DNA of 42,942 nucleotides from a virus. Position 1 is the stretch's first letter. The number at the start of each line of letters is the position of its first letter. This document shows, one piece after another, positions 30,873 to 36,973 of this stretch. A program made the position numbers and the translations under genes. Below the pieces are notes generated by a model. That model did not search any database. It worked only from the letters and a program-made list of their open reading frames with translations, and was not told the origin of the DNA. The DNA lies in the IMG/VR virus record IMGVR_UViG_3300027733_000088, positions 1 through 42,942 of that record; one strand, 5' to 3'.

Positions 30873-30944
30873 AGGTCGGTACAGGAATCGAACCTGTGTA
30901 GATAGTTTTGCAGACTACCGCCTAAACCACTCGGCCAACCGACC
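30873..30944 (-). tRNA. tRNA-Cys (GCA)
   Basis: Acceptor GGTCGGT/ACCGACC, loop CTGCAAA with GCA, discriminator T as expected for Cys. Confidence 0.95.
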
Positions 30945-31079
30945 CTACTTATTCAACTTAATGTCTTTCAACGCCTCCTCAATCTGTTTCCCCAACCATT
31001 CTTTCCACTCCTCAAAGGTAATCTTAGAATCTGGATTATCCAAGAGAAAGTTTTTATATTGTGTTTCTAAAGTTGCCAT
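30945..31079 (-). CDS. 44-residue acidic phage protein
   Basis: Reads MATLETQYKNFLLDNPDSKI, then 'TFEEWKEWLGKQIEEALKDIK'. The 'F..DNPDS..TFEEWKEW' pattern is familiar from small proteins of many T4-like phages, function unknown. The start lies 2 nt after the primase-like gene's stop and the stop abuts tRNA-Cys. Helical, soluble. Confidence 0.75.
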   Translation of the reverse strand: MATLETQYKNFLLDNPDSKITFEEWKEWLGKQIEEALKDIKLNK

Positions 31080-31081
31080 AA

Positions 31082-31705
31082 TTAATCTAAACTATTTGGG
31101 TAATACAATAATGTCGGGTTCTTTTTTTGGATATCAACCTCGGGATATCTTTCCTTAAATTTCATCACATTAAAAGGTTGAGTTATGATGTGGAATCCAC
31201 TTCTTGTTTTAACAAAAGTCATTCCTTGTTCTTTTCCCGCCTCTTTCTGTAACTCGTTTATATATTCTCTCAATGATACTTGGTATGGGTCATGATTGAA
31301 TCCATCCATTGATACGTTATCAATATCGATAATCCATCTTTTCTCTTGAGTCTTAATCTGTCCAACAACCGAATCAAATAATCCCTTTTGGTTCTGAACT
31401 CCATTCTTAATTCTCTCAACCAAACTTGACAACATATCCAAAGACACATCTCTGTGGTTTTGTTTCTGAACATGGATATAAGCTCTTGCCTTGAACATCT
31501 CACATAACTGCTTTACCTCATCATATCTCCTTTCCAAATGGTCAATTGATTCAATGCAATATGTTTTGATAGTTCTAACCGATTGATGGTTATCTCTCTC
31601 ACCTTCAGGTTGGTCCTTCTTACGTTTGAAGACATACAACATATAGAAGTCTCCCTTCTCCTCGAAGTTTAATAACGGTTTTATTATGTTTATGTTATCT
31701 ATCAT
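31082..31705 (-). CDS. Conserved phage protein with primase-polymerase-like motifs
   Basis: 207 residues. 'RWIIDIDNVSMDG' (D127-x-D129) and 'VKTRSGFHIITQPF' (S169, H172) resemble motifs I (hDhD) and II (s-x-H) of archaeo-eukaryotic primases, and 'NPTLLYYP' follows. It is short for a full primase and the third acidic motif is not clear, so the enzymatic role is tentative. It lies in the tRNA array between tRNA-Lys and tRNA-Cys, near two other small genes. It could alternatively be a nuclease or an RNA-end-processing protein. Confidence 0.6.
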   Translation of the reverse strand: MIDNINIIKPLLNFEEKGDFYMLYVFKRKKDQPEGERDNHQSVRTIKTYCIESIDHLERRYDEVKQLCEMFKARAYIHVQKQNHRDVSLDMLSSLVERIKNGVQNQKGLFDSVVGQIKTQEKRWIIDIDNVSMDGFNHDPYQVSLREYINELQKEAGKEQGMTFVKTRSGFHIITQPFNVMKFKERYPEVDIQKKNPTLLYYPNSLD

Positions 31706-31716
31706 CTTATTGTTTT

Positions 31717-31950
31717 TTATTTAACCATGTCAAAATTAATATTATTGTCCGACATTAACTCACGAAGTTCATCCCTTATTTCTTGATAAGCGTCGTACTT
31801 ATCCTGAGGTAAATTGTCGGGAGCATATTTTGTTTTAGACCTCAAAGATTGGTCTAAATCAAATAATACAGACCAAAATTTCATACCACTAACGGCTAAA
31901 TCAAAATCTTGTTGGTCATCAGGTAAATTAAATTCAAGTATTGCTTTCAT
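31717..31950 (-). CDS. Conserved small phage protein
   Basis: 77 residues from the ATG at 31950 (MKAILEFNLPDDQQDFDLAV). A longer reading would run through the tRNA-Lys gene. 'LPDDQQDF..AVSGMKFWSVLFDLDQSLRSKTKYAPDNL' and 'DELRELMSDNNINFDMV' form a pattern I have seen in many unrelated phages, always without a known function. It lies 15 nt downstream of tRNA-Lys. Confidence 0.8.
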   Translation of the reverse strand: MKAILEFNLPDDQQDFDLAVSGMKFWSVLFDLDQSLRSKTKYAPDNLPQDKYDAYQEIRDELRELMSDNNINFDMVK

Positions 31951-31965
31951 AATATATGTTTTTAG

Positions 31966-32039
31966 TGACCCCGCCGAGATTCGAACTCGGGACTCCTTCA
32001 TTAAAAGTGAAGTGCTCTAGCCAACTGAGCTACGAAGTC
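31966..32039 (-). tRNA. tRNA-Lys (TTT)
   Basis: Acceptor GACTTCG/CGGGGTC, anticodon stem CTTCA/TGAAG, loop CTTTTAA with TTT, discriminator A. Confidence 0.95.
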
Positions 32040-32043
32040 AAAT

Positions 32044-32109
32044 ACCCCACTTCACCAGCTTAACGGACTGGCTGCCATATGGGAGTGGGGGTTTCCCGTT
32101 AATTCGGGA
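32044..32109 (-). ncRNA. Structured non-tRNA spacer RNA 2
   Basis: Fills the gap between tRNA-Phe and tRNA-Lys. CCCCACT (32045-32051) pairs with AGTGGGG (32084-32090), with CCAG/CTGG inside; a second hairpin TCCCG/CGGGA spans 32094-32109. Confidence 0.5.
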
Positions 32110-32114
32110 CTCCG

Positions 32115-32187
32115 TGGTAACGGTCGGAATCGAACCGACGACACCTTGCTCTTCAGGCAAGTGCTCTACCAACTGAGCTACGTCACC
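32115..32187 (-). tRNA. tRNA-Phe (GAA)
   Basis: Acceptor GGTGACG/CGTTACC, anticodon stem CTTGC/GCAAG, loop CTGAAGA with GAA, discriminator A. Confidence 0.95.
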
Positions 32188-32192
32188 TAATG

Positions 32193-32264
32193 TAGTTCCT
32201 GTAGGATTCGAACCTACGACTACTTGCATGTAAGGCAAGGACTCTTCCACTGAGCTAAGGAACT
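32193..32264 (-). tRNA. tRNA-Val (TAC)
   Basis: Acceptor AGTTCCT/AGGAACT, anticodon stem CTTGC/GCAAG, loop CTTACAT with TAC, discriminator A. Confidence 0.95.
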
Positions 32265-32268
32265 GTAT

Positions 32269-32403
32269 GATGATGTTGGAGTACCCGTCTCGCTCCAATC
32301 TTAACTGCTTCATCAGAGTTTTCTCTGGGCCCCAGGCAGAGGGTGCTGTCCATATAATAGTTATTGAGTTAGTCGACAACGACAATAACATCAGACCATC
32401 ATC
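32269..32403 (-). ncRNA. Structured non-tRNA spacer RNA 3
   Basis: Fills the gap between tRNA-Glu and tRNA-Val. Closed by GATGATG/CATCATC (32269-32275, 32397-32403), with inner hairpins TTGGAG/CTCCAA (32276-32298) and GTTATTG/CAATAAC (32360-32389). No convincing reading frame; a multi-branched fold is likely. Confidence 0.55.
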
Positions 32404-32406
32404 TTG

Positions 32407-32480
32407 TATCGCGTACGGGGTTCGAACCCGTAATCTTCACCGTGAAAGGGTGACGACTTAACCAATTTGTCCAACGCGAC
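32407..32480 (-). tRNA. tRNA-Glu (TTC)
   Basis: Acceptor GTCGCGT/ACGCGAT, anticodon stem TCACC/GGTGA, loop CTTTCAC with TTC, discriminator A. A TAATTTTG box 15-22 nt upstream may be its promoter. Confidence 0.94.
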
Positions 32481-32543
32481 ATTTAAATTGAGTACAAAAT
32501 TACAACCAATATTTCAAAGAACCTAATAATTTTAAAACAAAAA

Positions 32544-32571
32544 ACCCCGAACCTTTTTACGAGTTCGGGGT
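32544..32571 (-). terminator. Terminator of the small unit at 32.6 kb
   Basis: ACCCCGAAC/GTTCGGGGT stem; on the minus strand a T-rich run follows. Confidence 0.88.
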
Positions 32572-32605
32572 ATATGAAAAATTAGTTTATTTTTATCTTA
32601 AAAAA

Positions 32606-32707
32606 TTATCCTACATCAGTGTCCGAACCACAATCGTGCATACGCTCATACCAACAAATCGATTTTTGCTGTGTACTAAAGACCATATGTTTTATTGTAG
32701 TTTTCAT
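32606..32707 (-). CDS. 33-residue peptide in its own transcription unit
   Basis: Begins MKTTIKHMVFSTQQKSICWY and ends with 'HDCGSDTDVG'. Flanked by a clear Bacteroidota-type promoter (32726-32756) and a strong terminator, so the unit is expressed; whether as peptide or RNA is unclear. The promoter region resembles that of the small RNA at 33.2 kb. Confidence 0.5.
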   Translation of the reverse strand: MKTTIKHMVFSTQQKSICWYERMHDCGSDTDVG

Positions 32708-32725
32708 TATTTCTAATATATAGTT

Positions 32726-32756
32726 CAAAGATAGTAAAAATCTCTGAGTTATCAAA
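32726..32756 (-). promoter_or_regulatory. Promoter of the 32.6-kb small unit
   Basis: Minus strand TTTG (32753-32756), a 19-nt spacer and TATCTTTG (32726-32733). Confidence 0.75.
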
Positions 32757-32769
32757 TTATTTTTCCAAC

Positions 32770-32776
32770 TATTTAT
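32770..32776 (+). promoter_or_regulatory. TATTTAT box before the 32783 gene
   Basis: 6 nt before the ATG at 32783. Confidence 0.5.
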
Positions 32777-32782
32777 AAAAAG

Positions 32783-33202
32783 ATGAAAACATTAAGACAA
32801 ATTATTAAAGAAGAGTTGTTATTTGAAAAGAGAATAACTCAGGTTAGCTCATCTTTGGAAGTTTCATTTTTATTTGATGTTAATAGAACTTCTCACGCCT
32901 TTGATAGGTCAGTTAGAGATGATATTGTAGGTTATAATACAAGACCAATTATGAATGCCGAAATTCGAGAGATTATTGGTATGACAAAAAAAGAAATAGC
33001 CGAAAAAATAGTAACGAGAGAAATTCTTCCTGAAGAAGATTTTGTAATAAAATCTTTAAAATGGGAATTGGCAATTGCAATAACACCCGTTCATATGGGA
33101 GGAACTCATTGGCAATTAATTATTAAAACTGTATTCAGAGAATCTAAATATGACCCTTTTAGAGTTGGTGAAAACCAATTGGTTATTTACGCTGATATAT
33201 AA
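32783..33202 (+). CDS. Probable packaged internal protein
   Basis: 139 residues. MKTLRQIIKEELLFEKRITQ aligns with the T4 internal-protein targeting peptide MKTYQEFIAEA, with I8-K9-E10 in the same place as I8-A9-E10. The mature part is an alpha/beta domain with 'TSHAFDRSVRDDI' and 'WELAIAITPVHMGGTHWQLIIKTVFRESKYDPF'. The His/Arg pattern is loosely like small RNase-type toxins, but I cannot support that. It is the only plus-strand gene in the tRNA region and has its own TATTTAT box. Confidence 0.72.
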   Translation: MKTLRQIIKEELLFEKRITQVSSSLEVSFLFDVNRTSHAFDRSVRDDIVGYNTRPIMNAEIREIIGMTKKEIAEKIVTREILPEEDFVIKSLKWELAIAITPVHMGGTHWQLIIKTVFRESKYDPFRVGENQLVIYADI

Positions 33203-33204
33203 TA

Positions 33205-33290
33205 AAAAAGGGTAACACTAGTATCTGAATCGTTCCCGTGTTACCCCGTTTGTAATTGAGCTTGTGTATCTAAATCGTGCTCCTCAATCA
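33205..33290 (-). ncRNA. Small RNA with two hairpins sharing a loop motif
   Basis: About 90 nt from a promoter at 33296-33325 to a terminator stem GGGTAACAC/GTGTTACCC with a T-run. The first hairpin is ATTGAG/CTCAAT. Both hairpins carry nearly the same 13-mer in the loop (plus-strand GTATCTAAATCGT at 33266-33278 and GTATCTGAATCGT at 33221-33233). Only a doubtful 16-codon GTG frame is present. Confidence 0.65.
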
Positions 33291-33295
33291 CAGTA

Positions 33296-33325
33296 CAAAG
33301 ATACAAAAATATTTGAATTATCAAA
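33296..33325 (-). promoter_or_regulatory. Promoter of the 33.2-kb small RNA
   Basis: Minus strand TTTG (33322-33325), an 18-nt spacer and TATCTTTG (33296-33303); the TAATTTGATAA context matches that of the 32.7-kb promoter. Confidence 0.75.
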
Positions 33326-33880
33326 TTATTTTATTTCGTGGTCTTGAGGTTGTGGTAAAATTTGTCCTACCAAAACATCCCTAACACCATTTGTTGTTGG
33401 ACTAACAAAGTGAGGATGAGTTAATCCACCAGGGAATAAAACAAGGTCACCTTTTTTTAATCTAATATGTTCATTCTGTCTTGGGAATGATAAGTCTCCT
33501 CCTTCATAATCATCGGTTAAACAAATTACAAAGGTAAATTGACTGAAATCCCAATGTAACATTTTGTGCGAATTTGACGAACTCTCAACCGTATATCGAT
33601 AGAAATAAATTTCTCGCCATTTAAACTTCACATATTCTTTTAACCCGTCTCCATTCAAAAACATATTTTCCTCAGGAATATAATACTGGAGAAAATATTT
33701 CATAATCATTGGTTCAAATTCTTTTTCCCACCAATTTTTAAAAATATTAAATTCTCTTTCATGATGATTTAATTCAAACCTGATATCTTCTTTAGTTGCC
33801 CTTAAATTATTAAGAGTATTAATAATTCTATTGGGTACCTCATTCTCAAATAATAATATGTCCTTACTTAGTTCCTTCAT
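33326..33880 (-). CDS. 2OG-Fe(II) oxygenase, second of a pair
   Basis: 184 residues from the ATG at 33880 (MKELSKDILLFENEVPNRII). 'HKMLHWDFSQFTFVICLTDDYEGGDLSFP' supplies H-x-D, 'LKKGDLVLFPGGLTHPHFV' the distal His, and 'GVRDVLVGQI' the 2-oxoglutarate-binding Arg, as in prolyl-4-hydroxylase-type dioxygenases. It overlaps the upstream oxygenase gene by 17 nt, so the two are coupled. Substrate unknown; hydroxylation of a protein or nucleic acid is possible. Confidence 0.88.
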   Translation of the reverse strand: MKELSKDILLFENEVPNRIINTLNNLRATKEDIRFELNHHEREFNIFKNWWEKEFEPMIMKYFLQYYIPEENMFLNGDGLKEYVKFKWREIYFYRYTVESSSNSHKMLHWDFSQFTFVICLTDDYEGGDLSFPRQNEHIRLKKGDLVLFPGGLTHPHFVSPTTNGVRDVLVGQILPQPQDHEIK

Positions 33881-34586
33881 CTTGAATATTGAAATTAATG
33901 ACACATCTATGTGTTTTTCCGTAAAATGGTTTAACTGAGTGTACAATGTCGTACGGCCAAATGATTAACATACCTTTTTTAGGTCTGATAAAGTGCGACA
34001 TCCCTCTAATGTGGAATGTGAAAACTCCACTGTAAGGATGGTCCGCAATTGGGTCACCATCAGATAGATAATAACCTCCCGAAAAGTTTAAAGTTGTTTC
34101 TTCGTTTGGTTGCCATCTACAATGGTTATGAGCATTATGACCTCTACCTTCTGTTGGGTTGTAGTATTGAATCCAACTTTCAGTAATATTAGGTTTTCTA
34201 TTGTGCTGGAAACCTAACATATCTAATAACTCCATATAACCACTCTCAACCCTTCGTCTAATCTTCTTTACGTTCTCATTGTCTATGTCAAGAAAGTCGT
34301 TAGGAGGGGTCCAAAAACGACTACCAATAGGATTGTACTCTGTAGGCTCCACCCACATTTCTCTCTTATCGTAATTCACAGAATAATTTGACTGTCTGTT
34401 AATGTCGTATTGTTCAGGAAGCTCCTGACCCATTAACTTTTGTTGGGGAGTTAGATTCTCAAACCCAAACGTGTATACCTCATCATGAAACTCATCGTCA
34501 CCGAAAACTTTCATGTATACAGGAATTGGAGCCAAATGAAATAAATTCGGTTGACTCGTTGGAACTAAAGGTCTTTGTACGTACAT
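33864..34586 (-). CDS. 2OG-Fe(II) oxygenase-like protein, first of a pair
   Basis: 240 residues. 'ESWIQYYNPTEGRGHNAHNHCRW', 'NFSGGYYLSDGDP', 'RPKKGMLIIWPYDIVHSVKPFYG' and 'HRCVINFNI' follow the 2OG-FeII oxygenase pattern seen in phage and cyanophage proteins (P...H...H, distal His near 'HSV.P', Arg before the last strand). The N-terminal 100 residues are less conserved. It starts 15 nt from tRNA-Leu(TAG) and overlaps its partner; the two may act on the same substrate. Confidence 0.82.
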   Translation of the reverse strand: MYVQRPLVPTSQPNLFHLAPIPVYMKVFGDDEFHDEVYTFGFENLTPQQKLMGQELPEQYDINRQSNYSVNYDKREMWVEPTEYNPIGSRFWTPPNDFLDIDNENVKKIRRRVESGYMELLDMLGFQHNRKPNITESWIQYYNPTEGRGHNAHNHCRWQPNEETTLNFSGGYYLSDGDPIADHPYSGVFTFHIRGMSHFIRPKKGMLIIWPYDIVHSVKPFYGKTHRCVINFNIQDEGTK

Positions 34587-34600
34587 AATTTACTTTATTG

Positions 34601-34681
34601 TACCCCAAGTCGGACTCGAACCGACACGACCGAAGTCACAAGTTCCTAAGACTTGCGCGGCTACCATTACGCCATCGGGGT
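34601..34681 (-). tRNA. tRNA-Leu (TAG)
   Basis: 81 nt class II. Acceptor ACCCCGA/TTGGGGT, anticodon stem CAAGT/ACTTG, loop CTTAGGA with TAG, discriminator A. Reads CTN. Confidence 0.95.
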
Positions 34682-34686
34682 AAATC

Positions 34687-34778
34687 TCATTATCGCTTCA
34701 GCCACATCGGGAAAGGCGCCTCTCCCGCGTTGTTTAAGTGTGTATCTTGCGCCGTATCTCACTGAGCTACGATAATGA
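34687..34778 (-). ncRNA. tRNA-like or degenerate tRNA RNA
   Basis: A perfect 9-bp terminal pair (TCATTATCG/CGATAATGA) encloses about 74 nt. On the minus strand the 5' half reads like a tRNA (TCGTAGCTCAGTGAGATACGG), but there is no standard T-loop; a CGGGA/TCCCG hairpin takes its place and no normal anticodon arm is seen. Confidence 0.6.
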
Positions 34779-34781
34779 TTG

Positions 34782-34855
<74 letters not shown>

Positions 34856-34863
34856 AAATTTTG

Positions 34864-34945
34864 TATCAGAGGTGGGACTCGAACCCACACGGGCAAAGCC
34901 CAACAGATTTTAAGTCTGTCTTGTATACCATTCCAACACTCTGAC
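34864..34945 (-). tRNA. tRNA-Leu (TAA)
   Basis: 82 nt class II. Acceptor GTCAGAG/CTCTGAT, anticodon stem ACAGA/TCTGT, loop CTTAAAA with TAA, discriminator A. Confidence 0.95.
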
Positions 34946-34954
34946 ATTGTTTTA

Positions 34955-34962
34955 CAAAGATA
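34955..34962 (-). promoter_or_regulatory. -7 box upstream of tRNA-Leu(TAA)
   Basis: TATCTTTG on the minus strand, 9 nt from the tRNA 5' end; the -33 element is weak. It probably starts the tRNA run that includes Leu, Arg and Leu. Confidence 0.55.
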
Positions 34963-34991
34963 ACGAATATCTCTGATAAAGTCATAAAAAA

Positions 34992-35016
34992 ACCCCGAAC
35001 TTTTTTGGTTCAGGGT
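34992..35016 (-). terminator. Terminator of the 35.05-kb small unit
   Basis: ACCCTGAAC pairs with GTTCGGGGT (one G:T pair); on the minus strand TTTTTTT follows. Confidence 0.85.
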
Positions 35017-35052
35017 GAATATCTATAAACGTAGAAACTGGCTCTGAACAAA

Positions 35053-35121
35053 TTACGGCATAAGTCTTCTTAATAGACCTTGTCTATCAAGTAATAACGT
35101 ATTTAATAATGTTGTTCTCAT
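35053..35121 (-). CDS. 22-residue peptide or short RNA unit
   Basis: Reads MRTTLLNTLLLDRQGLLRRL then MP. A minus-strand TATTTAT box (35127-35133) lies 5 nt before the ATG and a terminator follows, so it is laid out like a gene. The peptide would be an amphipathic basic helix. Expression as peptide is uncertain. Confidence 0.4.
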   Translation of the reverse strand: MRTTLLNTLLLDRQGLLRRLMP

Positions 35122-35126
35122 GTTTA

Positions 35127-35133
35127 ATAAATA
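35127..35133 (-). promoter_or_regulatory. TATTTAT box before the 22-residue peptide
   Basis: 5 nt before the ATG at 35121. Confidence 0.45.
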
Positions 35134-35137
35134 TATC

Positions 35138-35851
35138 TTAATTTGCGAAGCTCTGCTCAAAATAAGTGTCACTTGCGTTTTCTTCAATGTTCTCTGTATG
35201 ATTTAATGTAACTATTTTTGTATTAAAGTCAAATATAAAGTTACCATCAGACCCTTCATTAATTTCCCATCCACCATAATTTCTTGATAATTCTCCGTAA
35301 CACCAATCTTCAATACCTGCAGGAACTTGACTACCATTCTCTTCAAAAGAACTTTCTAAATAACCTGAATCACCTGACCCATTATAGGTTACAGTTAGGA
35401 TGCCATCATTTGGAATTTCAACATCAGAAAAATCAGTTTCCATCCAACGTTCAAATCTTTCAATATCATCTTCAGAATCATATTCGGTTGAACTACCATC
35501 TCCTCTATCATAAAAAGACCACCAATGAGAGAACATAATTACTTTATTATCAACATCAATGTCGTACTCTAATCTCTGATAGTTTATATCCTCATCATGT
35601 TCCTTAATTAATCCCTCATCATCACAATATTTCATGATTTTTTGAAGTATTGGTATTAATCCTGATGGAATATCCGCATTATAGTTATTAGTGAAATGTG
35701 TAATATAATCCCAATTAATATCATCATAACTAAATGTCCATCCGTTGTCTATGTCAATTTCAATATTACCGTCCTGCATCCCCATTGAACCTAAGTAATT
35801 GGACACTCTTCTTAAATATTGTTTTTCTTCTGGTGTTAAAAGTTCTTTCAT
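35138..35851 (-). CDS. Acidic hypothetical protein
   Basis: 237 residues rich in Asp, Asn, Glu, Tyr and Ser. 'MKELLTPEEKQYLRRVSNYLG' at the start, then a beta-rich body ('DNGWTFSYDDINWDYITHF', 'ILTVTYNGSGDSGYLESSFEENG'). No catalytic motif recognised. A minus-strand TATTTAT box (35856-35862) lies exactly 4 nt before the ATG. It lies between the DUF6915-like gene and the small unit at 35.05 kb. Confidence 0.65.
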   Translation of the reverse strand: MKELLTPEEKQYLRRVSNYLGSMGMQDGNIEIDIDNGWTFSYDDINWDYITHFTNNYNADIPSGLIPILQKIMKYCDDEGLIKEHDEDINYQRLEYDIDVDNKVIMFSHWWSFYDRGDGSSTEYDSEDDIERFERWMETDFSDVEIPNDGILTVTYNGSGDSGYLESSFEENGSQVPAGIEDWCYGELSRNYGGWEINEGSDGNFIFDFNTKIVTLNHTENIEENASDTYFEQSFAN

Positions 35852-35855
35852 AGTT

Positions 35856-35862
35856 ATAAATA
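35856..35862 (-). promoter_or_regulatory. TATTTAT box before the 35138-35851 gene
   Basis: 4 nt before the ATG at 35851. Confidence 0.55.
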
Positions 35863-36216
35863 TCAGTCAGTGAATTCTAATTTCATTGTTTTTAACATCC
35901 ACTGAGGTCGTTGATTTGTAGATATATTATTAACCCATTCTTTGGCTGACGGAATGTAGTTATTACAATCTTCTTTAACATGTTGTTCTCCAACATATCT
36001 TGTGTAAACAGTAGTACCGTCACTGTTTTTAAATTCAACACCAAATCGTTTTTCCATCTCAAAAATACCCTCACTATGATGTCTAAACATTCTATGAAGG
36101 GAGTCCCCAAACCATCCTTTGGTTTCATCTAACCATTCGTGTAAATGAATATAATCCTCAGGTTTTCCACCAAATTTTTTGGCAGATGATTTTGCGTGTA
36201 AGTTTGGATGTGCCAT
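35863..36216 (-). CDS. DUF6915-like protein
   Basis: 117 residues. 'MAHPNLHAKSSAKKFGGKPEDYIHLHEWLDETKGW', 'HRMFRHHSEGIFEMEKRFG' and 'VGEQHVKEDCNNYIPSAKEWV' follow the DUF6915 family, small His-rich proteins of bacteria and phages with no known function. The clustered His residues suggest metal binding. The start is 15 nt downstream of tRNA-Ala. Confidence 0.8.
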   Translation of the reverse strand: MAHPNLHAKSSAKKFGGKPEDYIHLHEWLDETKGWFGDSLHRMFRHHSEGIFEMEKRFGVEFKNSDGTTVYTRYVGEQHVKEDCNNYIPSAKEWVNNISTNQRPQWMLKTMKLEFTD

Positions 36217-36230
36217 CGTTTATTTGTTTG

Positions 36231-36302
36231 TGGAGAATAAGAGACTCGAACTCTTGTCCCCGCCGTGCAAGGGCGGTGCTAAACCAACTCAGCTAAATCC
36301 CC
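36231..36302 (-). tRNA. tRNA-Ala (TGC)
   Basis: Acceptor GGGGATT/ATTCTCC with the G3:T70 pair that identifies alanine tRNA and one T:T mismatch. Anticodon stem CCGCC/GGCGG, loop CTTGCAC with TGC. Confidence 0.94.
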
Positions 36303-36310
36303 TAAAGTGG

Positions 36311-36383
36311 AGCCTCCTGTCGGAATCGAACCAACGACCACTTGTTTACAAAACAAGAGCTCTACCAACTGAGCTAAGGAGGC
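36311..36383 (-). tRNA. tRNA-Thr (TGT)
   Basis: Acceptor GCCTCCT/AGGAGGC, anticodon stem CTTGT/ACAAG, loop TTTGTAA with TGT, discriminator T. The stop codon of the HNH gene abuts its 5' end. Confidence 0.95.
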
Positions 36384-36788
36384 TTATTTCCTGTAAGTTC
36401 TTGCCGACTTTCTACTACCTATATTTTTATAGGTCTTAGTTAAAGAGTGACAATTTGGACAGATTACTTTTAAATTTTTTTTCAAATTATTATAAGCGTC
36501 TCCGTCTATATGGTCAATTTCCAAAGGGATTAGATTTGAATATTGATTTGTTTCTCCCCAACCACAACAAGAACATTTATTGCCAGATTCATGTAGCAAG
36601 TGTCTTCTCATCCAAGGAGGAACTGAAGTCCCCCCCTTTATTGAAATGTTTTTACCTGCTAACCATTCATCTAATTTCTGTTTAACCTGATATTCATTTT
36701 GACACTTATTATCACAATATTCGTTCCTATTAGGGATAGAATTACCACAGTTTAAACAATTTTTTTCTTTTTTTTCTCTACTTCTCAT
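36384..36788 (-). CDS. HNH endonuclease inserted in the tRNA array
   Basis: 134 residues from the ATG at 36788 (MRSREKKEKNCLNCGNSIPN); a longer reading would run through tRNA sequence. It has an N-terminal zinc ribbon (CLNC...YCDNKC), a second pair 'CSCCG', and the HNH core 'LIPLEIDHIDGDAYNNLKKNLKVICPNCHSLTKTY'. This is the layout of free-standing phage homing-type nucleases. It abuts tRNA-Thr with no spacer, and could spread by cutting phages whose tRNA cluster lacks it. Confidence 0.9.
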   Translation of the reverse strand: MRSREKKEKNCLNCGNSIPNRNEYCDNKCQNEYQVKQKLDEWLAGKNISIKGGTSVPPWMRRHLLHESGNKCSCCGWGETNQYSNLIPLEIDHIDGDAYNNLKKNLKVICPNCHSLTKTYKNIGSRKSARTYRK

Positions 36789-36844
36789 GGACAACCGATT
36801 TATAATTATAAATATAGGTATACCAAACAAAAAAATCAAATTTG

Positions 36845-36916
36845 AGCAGATGAGAGGAATCGAACCTCCGTCTCCTACTTGGAAGGAAGGAGTAATGACC
36901 ATTATACGACATCTGC
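36845..36916 (-). tRNA. tRNA-Gly (TCC)
   Basis: Acceptor GCAGATG/CATCTGC, loop CTTCCAA with TCC, anticodon stem CCTTC/GTAGG with one T:T mismatch, discriminator T as usual for Gly. Confidence 0.9.
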
Positions 36917-36968
36917 GTGGAGTGCAGTGGGAGGTACCTTCCCTGTGGTTACTGCACATATACTCCAC
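36917..36968 (-). ncRNA. Structured non-tRNA spacer RNA 4
   Basis: Nearly fills the gap between tRNA-Asp and tRNA-Gly. GTGGAGT (36917-36923) pairs with ACTCCAC (36962-36968), then TGCAGT with ACTGCA (36923-36928, 36951-36956; the T at 36923 can pair in only one of the two stems), with GGGA/TCCC at the tip. Confidence 0.5.
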
Positions 36969-36973
36969 TTTAG

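Noticed and set aside
31951-32001. N-terminal extension of the 31717-31950 gene
   Set aside because: It runs into tRNA-Lys; the conserved pattern starts at MKAILEF.
33881-33946. Longer start for the second 2OG oxygenase
   Set aside because: The extra residues lie fully inside the upstream oxygenase gene and are not part of the fold; the ATG at 33880 gives a normal overlap.
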